A DNA stretch of 23,958 nucleotides from a virus. A program made the translations under genes and the position numbers. Shown here piece after piece: positions 5,793 through 12,462 of this stretch (position 1 is its first letter; the number at the start of each line of letters is the position of its first letter). The stretch covers positions 1-23,958 of IMG/VR virus record IMGVR_UViG_3300028197_000161; one strand, given 5' to 3'. The notes beneath the pieces are model-generated. The model saw only the letters and a list, made by a program, of their open reading frames with translations, was not told where the DNA came from and did no database searches.

Positions 5793-6287
5793 TTACCTTG
5801 AGATAGTTAACTCACTGACAAATTGTCCTGTAGCATTTGTACCAGCACCACCTGCAGTCAGTGTCATACCTCCTCCAGTGTTGATAGTACCTGCAAGAGA
5901 CCCTGCAAGACCACCAGTAAAAGTAGTAGAACTGCCATGAAGTTTAGGAGCAGCAAACTGTCCACCACTCAGAGCAGTCTGAGAAGAAGCAGTAGCATCA
6001 CCTTCAATAAAGGTCTCACTGAAACTGTAAGCACTACCTGCTGTTGTTAAACCATAGGCAGTAGGAGTATATCCAACAGCCTCACCGGCAGTCAGAGATC
6101 CTAGTGCTCCTCTTGCAGTAGGAGTAATGTTATTACCAGATACTGAATACGTGCTTCCAATTCTGCTAGTGGTTACTGCAGGACTGTCAACTGTTAATTG
6201 AATACTGGAGGATAATTTATGAATAATATCGGCATTTGCTGGTGCCGCCATCAAAGAAATTCCGAGAAGCAAAGTAAGCTTTCTCAT
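5793..6287 (-). CDS. Secreted Gly/Thr-rich protein, 164 aa
   Basis: First gene of the minus-strand secreted cluster. Signal peptide at residues 1-19 (MRK, Leu-rich core, ANA before DII). The mature protein is rich in Gly, Ala, Thr and Ser, with a Gly-rich end and no Cys, suggesting a beta-structured adhesin-like or matrix protein. It shares the YSVSGNNI and YSFSETF segments with the next gene. A CTAAATA motif reading leftward 22 nt before the ATG could be its late promoter. Confidence 0.78.
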   Translation of the reverse strand: MRKLTLLLGISLMAAPANADIIHKLSSSIQLTVDSPAVTTSRIGSTYSVSGNNITPTARGALGSLTAGEAVGYTPTAYGLTTAGSAYSFSETFIEGDATASSQTALSGGQFAAPKLHGSSTTFTGGLAGSLAGTINTGGGMTLTAGGAGTNATGQFVSELTISR

Positions 6288-6309
6288 TTGGAATTGAAGT
6301 ACACTGCGT

Positions 6310-6316
6310 TATTTAG
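6310..6316 (-). promoter_or_regulatory. Late-type promoter for secreted-protein operon (CTAAATA)
   Basis: Read on the minus strand the sequence is CTAAATA, a variant of the T4-like late motif, 22 nt upstream of the ATG at 6287. Spacing agrees with the other candidate late promoters in this window. Confidence 0.4.
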
Positions 6317-6355
6317 TTTATCAAGTTTTTAAAATTTATATTAAGAGTATGTAAA

Positions 6356-6383
6356 TTTGGTAAATAATAAAAAACTGTATACA
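6356..6383 (+). promoter_or_regulatory. Weak sigma70-type promoter
   Basis: TTTGGT (6356-6361), 16-nt spacer, TATACA (6378-6383), 11 nt before the ATG at 6395. The -35 match is poor, so this is tentative. The rest of the divergent intergenic region (6288-6394) is plain AT-rich sequence. Confidence 0.3.
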
Positions 6384-6394
6384 CTGGCTACTAT

Positions 6395-6640
6395 ATGGAC
6401 TCATTAGATACCAAGGTTTGCACTGTCTGTGGTGCCACTTGGATTGGTGGACAACATTATTGGACTGGCACTGGTAACAAAGGCGATGAAGAAACTTTAA
6501 GTAATCTTGTATGTGGGATGAAAGACAACCCTCAGTGCATTAATCCAAAGCATAAAACTGCTCATATATACGGTGATAAGGACACTTGGGAAAAGCGTTC
6601 TAAATTTATAAACTCTTGGAGTACTGATGAGTCTTTATAG
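6395..6640 (+). CDS. Small Cys-containing protein, probable zinc-binding, 81 aa
   Basis: Carries CTVC near the N-terminus (C9, C12) and a second Cys pair further on (LVCGMKDNPQCINPKH), a four-Cys arrangement compatible with one zinc site. Aromatic residues surround the first pair (WIGGQHYW). I have seen closely similar small proteins in cyanophage genomes without a function. It is the first plus-strand gene after the secreted cluster and overlaps the next gene by 14 nt. Confidence 0.7.
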   Translation: MDSLDTKVCTVCGATWIGGQHYWTGTGNKGDEETLSNLVCGMKDNPQCINPKHKTAHIYGDKDTWEKRSKFINSWSTDESL

Positions 6641-6776
6641 TAGAGCAAAAAAACATTTTGATATGAATAGAATTAAAGAGTTGACACAGGATAAGGAATT
6701 AAAAATAGAAAAAGAATTTAATTATAAAGTTCCAGTAACTACTTTATCTAATTGGAGAAACGAATTAGATACGTAA
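6627..6776 (+). CDS. Small basic protein, 49 aa
   Basis: Starts inside the end of the previous gene; an in-frame ATG at 6663 is an alternative giving 37 aa. The product is hydrophilic and largely helical (RAKKHFDMNRIKELTQDKE), ending with VTTLSNWRNEL, a tail I associate with other small cyanophage proteins. A perfect 8-bp inverted repeat (6745-6752 / 6764-6771) lies in its last codons. A leftward promoter at 6802-6830 would make antisense RNA across it. Confidence 0.55.
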   Translation: MSLYSRAKKHFDMNRIKELTQDKELKIEKEFNYKVPVTTLSNWRNELDT

Positions 6777-6801
6777 TATCCTTATCATCCTGGACAAACC
6801 T

Positions 6802-6830
6802 ATTCTATAAAGAATTGAACCACCTGTCAA
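6802..6830 (-). promoter_or_regulatory. Leftward sigma70-type promoter upstream of psbA
   Basis: On the minus strand: TTGACA (complement of 6825-6830), 17-nt spacer, TAGAAT (complement of 6802-6807). This is a near-consensus promoter facing away from psbA, with no minus-strand gene in front of it. It would produce RNA antisense to the genes at 6627-6776 and 6395-6640. Confidence 0.6.
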
Positions 6831-6845
6831 GCTGGCACAAGAGTG

Positions 6846-6879
6846 TTGACAGATCCAAGTGGATGGGTTATTATAAATA
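6846..6879 (+). promoter_or_regulatory. psbA promoter: sigma70-type overlapping a perfect late motif
   Basis: TTGACA (6846-6851), 17-nt spacer, TATTAT (6869-6874): a near-consensus sigma70 promoter. TATAAATA (6872-6879), an exact T4 late consensus, overlaps the -10. Both would give a psbA leader of roughly 160 nt. The -35 is half of an inverted repeat CTGTCAA / TTGACAG (6824-6830 / 6846-6852). Confidence 0.8.
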
Positions 6880-7044
6880 AATCAGCAGGTTAAGGAACCA
6901 ACACATTCCTTAATCATTTGTAACACCTCTCAAACCAAGACCTATAGGGTGTCTAAAAACGTCTTTCATACCTGTGTCTAAGGGTGATACAGGAATAGTA
7001 AAACCATCATTTCCCTGATGATCTTACTTTTTTAGTTCAAAACA
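6880..7044 (+). promoter_or_regulatory. psbA 5' untranslated leader with hairpin
   Basis: No gene is seen here. A perfect 8-bp inverted repeat TTAAGGAA (6890-6897) / TTCCTTAA (6906-6913) with an 8-nt loop lies at the start of the predicted transcript. A shorter ATCAT / ATGAT repeat lies near 6993-7015. No clear Shine-Dalgarno sequence precedes the psbA ATG. The leader could control psbA translation or mRNA stability. Confidence 0.45.
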
Positions 7045-8127
7045 ATGGCTAACGCTACACTACAACAACAACAAACAACTTCGTCGTGGAATGAATTCTG
7101 TGACTGGGTTACAAGCACTAACAACCGTCTGTATGTTGGTTGGTTTGGAGTCCTCATGATTCCAACTCTGCTTGCTGCTACAATTTGCTTCATCGTTGCA
7201 TTCGTTGCTGCTCCCCCTGTGGACATTGACGGTATTAGAGAACCAGTTGCTGGTTCACTCATGTATGGAAATAACATCATCTCTGGTGCTGTCGTTCCTT
7301 CTTCAAATGCAATTGGTCTACACTTCTACCCCATCTGGGAAGCTGCATCTTTGGATGAATGGCTTTACAATGGTGGTCCTTTCCAACTAGTAGTCTTCCA
7401 CTTCCTGATTGGCATCTATGCCTACATGGGACGTGAGTGGGAACTTTCTTACAGATTGGGTATGCGCCCCTGGATCTGTGTTGCTTACTCTGCACCTGTT
7501 GCAGCAGCATCAGCAGTCTTCCTGGTCTACCCCTTTGGTCAAGGTTCTTTCTCTGATGCAATGCCCCTGGGTATTTCTGGTACATTTAACTACATGTTGG
7601 TCTTCCAAGCTGAGCACAACATCCTGATGCACCCCTTCCACATGTTGGGAGTCGCTGGTGTCTTTGGTGGTTCACTGTTCTCTGCAATGCATGGTTCACT
7701 GGTTACATCTTCACTGGTTCGTGAAACCACTGAAACTGAGTCACAGAACTATGGTTACAAGTTTGGTCAAGAAGAAGAGACCTACAACATTGTTGCTGCA
7801 CATGGATACTTTGGTCGCTTGATCTTCCAATATGCTTCATTCAACAACTCCCGTTCATTGCACTTCTTCCTGGCAGCATGGCCAGTAGTTGGCATCTGGT
7901 TCACTGCACTGGGCGTAAGCACCATGGCATTCAACCTGAATGGTTTCAACTTCAACCAGTCCATCCTTGATGGTCAGGGTCGTGTGTTGAACACCTGGGC
8001 AGATGTTCTTAACAGAGCAGGTCTTGGAATGGAAGTAATGCATGAAAGAAATGCACACAACTTCCCACTTGACTTGGCTGCTGCTGAGTCCACTCCTGTT
8101 GCACTGACTGCACCTGCAGTTGGTTGA
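7045..8127 (+). CDS. psbA: Photosystem II D1 protein, 360 aa
   Basis: Reaction-centre core protein of photosystem II, turned over quickly in light; phage copies keep D1 supplied during infection. Full length and uninterrupted, with no intron. Numbering is one above the usual: the redox Tyr is Y162, its His partner H191, and D171, H333, E334, H338 and D343 are the manganese-cluster ligands. Canonical position 130 (here 131, GREWEL) is Glu, the high-light D1 form. A C-terminal extension follows DLA345 and would be cleaved by CtpA. C-ending codons are more frequent than in neighbouring genes, as expected for a host-derived or highly expressed gene. Own promoter and terminator. Confidence 0.99.
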   Translation: MANATLQQQQTTSSWNEFCDWVTSTNNRLYVGWFGVLMIPTLLAATICFIVAFVAAPPVDIDGIREPVAGSLMYGNNIISGAVVPSSNAIGLHFYPIWEAASLDEWLYNGGPFQLVVFHFLIGIYAYMGREWELSYRLGMRPWICVAYSAPVAAASAVFLVYPFGQGSFSDAMPLGISGTFNYMLVFQAEHNILMHPFHMLGVAGVFGGSLFSAMHGSLVTSSLVRETTETESQNYGYKFGQEEETYNIVAAHGYFGRLIFQYASFNNSRSLHFFLAAWPVVGIWFTALGVSTMAFNLNGFNFNQSILDGQGRVLNTWADVLNRAGLGMEVMHERNAHNFPLDLAAAESTPVALTAPAVG

Positions 8128-8151
8128 TAGGACACACAACTGAATAAAAAG

Positions 8152-8176
8152 AAAGGGACCTAAGGGTCCCTTTTTT
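8152..8176 (+). terminator. Rho-independent terminator after psbA
   Basis: Perfect 9-bp stem AAAGGGACC (8152-8160) / GGTCCCTTT (8165-8173), loop TAAG, in a T-run through 8176. Confidence 0.92.
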
Positions 8177-8221
8177 AATGTATGAAAATCAGAACAGATG
8201 GGAAATAATAATTAAAAAGAG

Positions 8222-8249
8222 TTGATACATACTGAGATGTGACTATCAT
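8222..8249 (+). promoter_or_regulatory. Sigma70-type promoter for the gnd-talC operon
   Basis: TTGATA (8222-8227), 16-nt spacer, TATCAT (8244-8249), just before the gene at 8263. It follows the psbA terminator, so the carbon-gene operon has its own promoter. Confidence 0.55.
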
Positions 8250-8262
8250 ATGAGATGTGAGC

Positions 8263-8475
8263 ATGGTGGAAATGGAAACTAAAATGCGTTATGAGTTTGC
8301 CATGAGTTCATTTGCTAGAATGTATGGTGTGCCTAGAGTAAAATCTGACCCAAATTTTTCTAGGTTTTGTAAAAAATGGTCTATGTCTGAAGAACAAATT
8401 CCATTAGAAAAATCTTTGGTGAGAATTGATTTTTACTTCAAAGATATGTGGGACATCTGGGGAGGATATGTATGA
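8263..8475 (+). CDS. Small cyanophage protein, 70 aa
   Basis: First gene of the operon that contains gnd and talC. The product is soluble and Met-rich, with mixed charge and an aromatic C-terminus (FYFKDMWDIWGGY). ATG at 8263 is used; a GTG at 8257 and an ATG at 8272 are alternatives. The end of the gene carries GGAGG, which may serve the short frames that lead into gnd. Function unknown. Confidence 0.6.
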   Translation: MVEMETKMRYEFAMSSFARMYGVPRVKSDPNFSRFCKKWSMSEEQIPLEKSLVRIDFYFKDMWDIWGGYV

Positions 8476-8512
8476 CCCTTCAGAATTATTTTTTAATTTA
8501 AGAGCATTATGA
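8468..8512 (+). CDS. Possible 14-aa linking micro-ORF before gnd
   Basis: An ATG inside the end of the previous gene opens a 14-codon frame (MYDPSELFFNLRAL) whose TGA overlaps the gnd ATG. It may be a coupling leader rather than a functional peptide. GGAGG at 8461-8465 is too close for this ATG but well placed for one at 8472, which would give a different 9-codon frame. Confidence 0.25.
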   Translation: MYDPSELFFNLRAL

Positions 8513-9543
8513 AAGTAGGATTAATTGGTTTGGGAAGAATGGGCGAGGGCATGTCTCGTCGTATGATGGAACAAGAAATTGAAGTATGGGGTTATAGACG
8601 TAACTATGAAAAAGCACAAGAGGCATATGAAAATGGTTATGTTGATGGAGTAACTACTGACATTAAAACTCTTGTCTATACTGTTCATCAGAATAAAACA
8701 ACAGGTGAGACACCTGGCATCTTCATGATGGTAGTACCAGCAGAAACAGTGGAGGATACAATTAATGAACTTCTACAATATTGTAGGGAAGGAGATATTA
8801 TTATTGATCATGGCAATTCTAATTTTAAGGATACCAGGAGAAGGGCACAACACCTTGAGAAATTGGGCATCCAATATATTGACTGTGGTACTAGTGGTGG
8901 AGTTTATGGTCTTGAGCGTGGATATTGTCTTATGGTTGGTGGTTCAACTACAGCAGTATCCGTCTGTTCTCCAATCTTCAGAGCCTTGGCACCTGGGATT
9001 GCCTCTGCCCCTCGCACAGACCCTTACAGTAGTTCCACAAGTGCAGAGTATGGTTGGCTCCACTGTGGCAAACCTGGTGCAGGTCACTTTGTAAAGATGG
9101 TTCATAATGGCATTGAGTATGGTATGATGCAGGCATATGCAGAAGGGTTTAATATCCTAAAAGAAGCAAATGCAGGATCTAAATACGCCAAAGAAGGAGA
9201 TGCAGAGGTTGCCCCTATGGACAACCCAGCAGATTACTGTTATGATATCGATGTTTCTGAAGTTGCTGAGTTATGGCGTAGGGGTTCTGTCGTTGGTAGT
9301 TGGTTACTTGATCTTACTGCAAACGTTCTCAGGAATGATTGTGAACTATGCAAATTCGATGGGGGAGTTAGCGATAGTGGTGAAGGTAGGTGGACTGTCC
9401 ACACTGCTGTTGACCTCGGTGTTCCTGCCCCTGTCATTAGTAGTGCTTTGTATGAAAGGTTTAACTCAAGAAGACTAGGCAACTTTGCAAACAGATTATT
9501 GAATGGAATGAGATCTATGTTTGGAGGACACGATGTTAGGTAA
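8509..9543 (+). CDS. gnd: 6-phosphogluconate dehydrogenase (decarboxylating), 344 aa
   Basis: Oxidises 6-phosphogluconate to ribulose-5-phosphate, CO2 and NAD(P)H in the oxidative pentose phosphate pathway. The N-terminal Rossmann motif is GLGRMG (7-12); the substrate motif is GTSGGVYGLERGY (127-139); the catalytic Lys and Glu lie in GAGHFVKMVHNGIEY (K196, E203). The length matches the short GntZ/YqeC-type enzymes, not the 470-aa Gnd. Together with talC in the same operon it would raise NADPH and pentose supply for dNTP synthesis. Start overlaps the preceding micro-ORF stop. Confidence 0.95.
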   Translation: MKVGLIGLGRMGEGMSRRMMEQEIEVWGYRRNYEKAQEAYENGYVDGVTTDIKTLVYTVHQNKTTGETPGIFMMVVPAETVEDTINELLQYCREGDIIIDHGNSNFKDTRRRAQHLEKLGIQYIDCGTSGGVYGLERGYCLMVGGSTTAVSVCSPIFRALAPGIASAPRTDPYSSSTSAEYGWLHCGKPGAGHFVKMVHNGIEYGMMQAYAEGFNILKEANAGSKYAKEGDAEVAPMDNPADYCYDIDVSEVAELWRRGSVVGSWLLDLTANVLRNDCELCKFDGGVSDSGEGRWTVHTAVDLGVPAPVISSALYERFNSRRLGNFANRLLNGMRSMFGGHDVR

Positions 9544-9664
9544 CATTTTACTCTATGCTTGTATTCCCTTTGTCCTAGTCACTCTTTACTTTGGAACAAA
9601 AGGTGGGTATTATGATACAGATTTATATGATGGTGATGGAACAGCACACAAGGTATTAAAATGA
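9533..9664 (+). CDS. Small single-helix membrane protein, 43 aa
   Basis: A strong GGAGG at 9522-9526 sits six bases before the ATG, which overlaps the end of gnd by 11 nt. The stop overlaps the next ATG (ATGA). One membrane helix (about residues 3-20, NILLYACIPFVLVTLYFG) is followed by a soluble tail rich in Gly, Tyr and Asp (GGYYDTDLYDGDG). The ribosome binding site and coupled junctions make translation likely. Family unknown. Confidence 0.65.
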   Translation: MLGNILLYACIPFVLVTLYFGTKGGYYDTDLYDGDGTAHKVLK

Positions 9665-10410
9665 GATGTTTGAGTATTGATCTGGACTATATCATGTATC
9701 CAGACATTAATTTTTATAATAGTCTTTTATACAATTCTAATCCCATCACTAGATGGAAGAAGATGGAGCATAATGGGTACACAAGACAGGTAAGTAAGTA
9801 TGATATAGATCAGTCTAATCTGATGTTTATCTACAATACTTTCCTTAAGTCCATCATGAGATGTCAGTCATGTTCATTTGGATATGAGCATGACTCCATT
9901 TTGTTTGAACTTGAAAAACATACTGATATTGAATTGTTTCATATTGATCACCATAATGATTACTTGAATGGTAAGTATAAGGACAAGAATGAATCAAGCA
10001 ACTATGATAAAGAGTATTACTTTATGGAGACAGAGGGAGACCTTGATGAGGGTAATTGGGGAGCATGGTTAGAACAACAGGGCAAACTTAAATCTATGCA
10101 TTGGGTTGGTCCACCTGAAATTTCTAAAGGAAGGTGGTCAAATCTTTTGTCATATGCCTCTACCAGAAGTAACTTTAGTGCATGTGTTAAGGAAGAAGTG
10201 GGGGAGATTGATTATAATTTTGATCACATTTATATGTGCTTGTCTCCACAGTATGTTCCACAACAACATTGGCATTACTTCTCAATGTTTATTTCAGCAT
10301 ATGAGGAGTTGGCTGGTAAGAAAGCAGTTATACACATTGACAAATATGGAAATAGTAGTAGACTGAAGGCACCTCATGAACAAATAGTAAAACAAATTTC
10401 AACAAAATGA
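9661..10410 (+). CDS. Arginase-like / UPF0489-like protein, 249 aa
   Basis: Has a DLD near the N-terminus (SIDLDY) and a clear H-x-D-x-H-x-D motif (H94, D96, H98, D100 in FHIDHHND), the metal-binding pattern of ureohydrolase folds and of UPF0489 proteins. A later segment (FDHIYMCLSPQYVP) fits a core beta strand leading to the active-site rim. It could be a metal-dependent amidinohydrolase or deacetylase acting on an unknown substrate. It lies between gnd and talC, coupled to both neighbours by ATGA overlaps, so a metabolic role is likely. Fold assignment is by motif only. Confidence 0.6.
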   Translation: MRCLSIDLDYIMYPDINFYNSLLYNSNPITRWKKMEHNGYTRQVSKYDIDQSNLMFIYNTFLKSIMRCQSCSFGYEHDSILFELEKHTDIELFHIDHHNDYLNGKYKDKNESSNYDKEYYFMETEGDLDEGNWGAWLEQQGKLKSMHWVGPPEISKGRWSNLLSYASTRSNFSACVKEEVGEIDYNFDHIYMCLSPQYVPQQHWHYFSMFISAYEELAGKKAVIHIDKYGNSSRLKAPHEQIVKQISTK

Positions 10411-11057
10411 AAATTTTTCTAGACACAGCAGATACTAATATTATTAGTGAGTATTTTGAGACTGGACTAGTAGATGGTGTCACAACCAATCCATCCTTGA
10501 TTATGAAGTCAGGGCGTGATCCTGAAGAAGTTTATCAAGAGATCAAAGATATTGGTGTTACTGACATTAGTATGGAAGTAATGGGTGATGCTCAACAGAT
10601 GTATGATGAAGGTATGCGTCTGGTGAATAAATTTGGTAGTGTGTCTACTATCAAACTCCCTATGACCAGAGAGGGTCTGAAGGTCTGTAAGGAGTTGACA
10701 AAGGAGAAGGTCAGGACTAATGTGACACTCATCTTCTGTGCTTCTCAGGCAGTCTTGGCTGCCAAAGCAGGGGCAACCTATGTCAGTCCATTTGTGGGTA
10801 GACTGGATGATCAGTCAGTGGCTGGTCTGGAAGTGGTTAGGTCCATCAGTGAACTGTATCGCATGTATGGTATCAAGACACAGATATTGTCTGCTTCTAT
10901 TAGAAGTGTTCAACGTGCTGTAAGGTCATGGTATAATGGTGCTCAAATTGTCACTATGCCACCCAAGGTTCTTGACCAAATGTATGATCACATTTTGACT
11001 GATAAGGGTCTGGAAATTTTTGAAAAAGATGCAGCAAACATTGTACATAGCACATGA
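10407..11057 (+). CDS. talC: Transaldolase, TalC/FSA type, 216 aa
   Basis: Class I Schiff-base aldolase that moves a three-carbon unit between sugar phosphates in the pentose phosphate pathway. Features: FLDTAD (4-9, D6), VTTNPSLI (25-32, N28), the Schiff-base lysine K83 in TIKLPMT, and NVTLIFCASQAVLAAKAG followed by YVSPFVGRLDD. Length is that of the short TalC group carried by many cyanophages rather than host TalB. Overlaps its neighbours at both ends (ATGA), so it is co-translated with the arginase-like gene and a small downstream gene. Confidence 0.97.
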   Translation: MKIFLDTADTNIISEYFETGLVDGVTTNPSLIMKSGRDPEEVYQEIKDIGVTDISMEVMGDAQQMYDEGMRLVNKFGSVSTIKLPMTREGLKVCKELTKEKVRTNVTLIFCASQAVLAAKAGATYVSPFVGRLDDQSVAGLEVVRSISELYRMYGIKTQILSASIRSVQRAVRSWYNGAQIVTMPPKVLDQMYDHILTDKGLEIFEKDAANIVHST

Positions 11058-11266
11058 CACAAAACATTGATCCATCAGATCAGAGGTACTTCACTCAGTC
11101 ATCTGATGGAATATATGATAGACATCACTATAAGATTGTAAGTGATAATGGAGAGTCTATGGTTGTTGATGATTGGGAGACAGTTAGATCTATCTGGTGG
11201 AACAGTAAGTTCCTCTCCCATGTAGATGTCCTAGACATCAAAAAGAAAGGAGGCAAGGGGTTTTGA
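11054..11266 (+). CDS. Small conserved cyanophage protein, 70 aa
   Basis: Starts in an ATGA overlap with talC. The product is polar with several aromatic residues (SIWWNSKF, a YKIVSDNGES segment) and a basic Gly/Lys end. It resembles short proteins that follow talC or precede psbD in other cyanophages, with no known function. Its last codons form part of the terminator stem. Confidence 0.65.
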   Translation: MTQNIDPSDQRYFTQSSDGIYDRHHYKIVSDNGESMVVDDWETVRSIWWNSKFLSHVDVLDIKKKGGKGF

Positions 11267-11290
11267 GTATAAATACTCTACCCCTTTTTT
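11255..11290 (+). terminator. Terminator after talC operon with late-promoter motif in its apex
   Basis: Outer stem AAGGGGT (11255-11261) / ACCCCTT (11280-11286) and inner stem GAGTA / TACTC (11265-11269 / 11274-11278), ending in six T (11285-11290). The apex spells TATAAATA (11268-11275), an exact T4 late promoter motif, ahead of psbD. Confidence 0.8.
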
Positions 11291-11303
11291 AATTTCCTGT
11301 TAT

Positions 11304-11311
11304 AATAAATA
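11304..11311 (+). promoter_or_regulatory. Second late-type promoter before psbD (AATAAATA)
   Basis: AATAAATA, the same variant as at 442-449, lies 29 nt before the psbD start. A strong ribosome binding site AAGGAGGG (11324-11331) follows. Confidence 0.5.
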
Positions 11312-11340
11312 TTAAGAACTATTAAGGAGGGTCAATTGTT

Positions 11341-12402
11341 TTGACAACTACTTCACTTTCACCACCACGTTCACAAGGAGGATGGTTCGATGTCCTGGAT
11401 GATTGGCTTAAGAGGGATCGTTTCGTTTTTATTGGCTGGTCTGGATTACTTCTTCTTCCCACTGCTTATCTTGCTATTGGGGGTTGGCTTACTGGCACGA
11501 CTTTCGCTACAAGCTGGTATACCCACGGACTCGCTAGTTCCTATCTTGAGGGTGCAAACTTTCTTACAGCGGCAGTTAGTACTCCAGCTGACGCTATGGG
11601 TCATTCTCTTCTTCTTCTCTGGGGTCCTGAGGCTCAGGGAGATTTCGTCCGATGGATCCAACTTGGGGGACTCTGGAATTTTGTGGCACTCCATGGAGCC
11701 TTTGCCCTCATTGGTTTCATGCTTCGTCAATTCGAGTTGGCTAGGTTAATTGGAATCCGTCCGTATAATGCTATTGCTTTTAGTGGTCCTATCGCTGTAT
11801 TTGTCAGCGTATTCCTCATCTACCCACTGGGTCAATCCAGTTGGTTCTTTGCTCCCTCCTTTGGGGTAGCAGCAATCTTTAGATTCCTACTCTTTCTTCA
11901 GGGTTTCCACAACTGGACGCTCAACCCATTCCATATGATGGGAGTGGCAGGTATCCTAGGTGGAGCATTGCTTTCTGCTATTCATGGTGTTACAGTAGAG
12001 AATACTTTGTATGAGGATGGAGATCAAGCTAACACCTTTAAGGCATTTGATTCAACACAAGAGGAGGAAACTTACTCTATGGTCACTGCAAACCGCTTCT
12101 GGTCGCAGATCTTCGGTATTGCGTTTTCTAACAAGCGTTGGCTTCATTTCTTCATGTTGTTTGTGCCTGTTATGGGTCTTTGGACATCCAGTATTGGCAT
12201 TATTGGTCTTGCTCTCAATCTTCGTGCTTACGATTTCGTGAGTCAAGAGATTAGAGCAGCAGAAGATCCAGAGTTTGAAACTTTCTACACCAAGAACATC
12301 CTATTGAATGAAGGTCTTCGTGCATGGTTGGCACCAGTTGATCAACCTCATGAATCTTTTGTATTCCCAGAGGAAGTATTGCCAAGAGGCAACGCACTTT
12401 GA
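11341..12402 (+). CDS. psbD: Photosystem II D2 protein, 353 aa
   Basis: Partner of D1 in the photosystem II reaction centre. The sequence is collinear with cyanobacterial D2: [16 protein letters not shown] near the start, [12 protein letters not shown] for the chlorophyll His region, and the C-terminal [12 protein letters not shown]. No ATG is available; TTG at 11341, nine bases after AAGGAGGG, is the start. The N-terminal dozen residues ([11 protein letters not shown]) differ from the usual TIA(L/V)GR type. C-ending codons are common, as in psbA. Downstream of two late motifs and no obvious sigma70 promoter, so perhaps expressed later than psbA. Confidence 0.98.
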   Translation: MTTTSLSPPRSQGGWFDVLDDWLKRDRFVFIGWSGLLLLPTAYLAIGGWLTGTTFATSWYTHGLASSYLEGANFLTAAVSTPADAMGHSLLLLWGPEAQGDFVRWIQLGGLWNFVALHGAFALIGFMLRQFELARLIGIRPYNAIAFSGPIAVFVSVFLIYPLGQSSWFFAPSFGVAAIFRFLLFLQGFHNWTLNPFHMMGVAGILGGALLSAIHGVTVENTLYEDGDQANTFKAFDSTQEEETYSMVTANRFWSQIFGIAFSNKRWLHFFMLFVPVMGLWTSSIGIIGLALNLRAYDFVSQEIRAAEDPEFETFYTKNILLNEGLRAWLAPVDQPHESFVFPEEVLPRGNAL

Positions 12403-12407
12403 TTCTA

Positions 12408-12437
12408 TGAAGCGATTAATTAAACCTAATCGCTTCA
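12408..12437 (+). repeat. Perfect 11-bp inverted repeat after psbD
   Basis: TGAAGCGATTA (12408-12418) / TAATCGCTTCA (12427-12437) with an 8-nt loop, directly after the psbD stop. No T-run follows, so it may be a 3' mRNA stabiliser, processing site or weak bidirectional terminator. Confidence 0.7.
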
Positions 12438-12462
12438 CTATATAAAAATAATCTAAACTATT

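Noticed and set aside
6696-6726. TTGACA at 6679-6690 region as a promoter
   Set aside because: It lies inside a coding frame and no acceptable -10 box occurs 16-18 nt downstream.
7045-8127. Self-splicing intron or homing endonuclease in psbA
   Set aside because: The D1 frame is continuous and full length.
7032-8139. Minus-strand frames across psbA
   Set aside because: They are shadows of a strongly conserved D1 frame with no ribosome binding site or recognisable product. An antisense RNA there is possible but I see no promoter for one.
11390-12246. Other-frame ORFs inside psbD
   Set aside because: Hydrophobic shadows of the D2 frame; no independent start signals.
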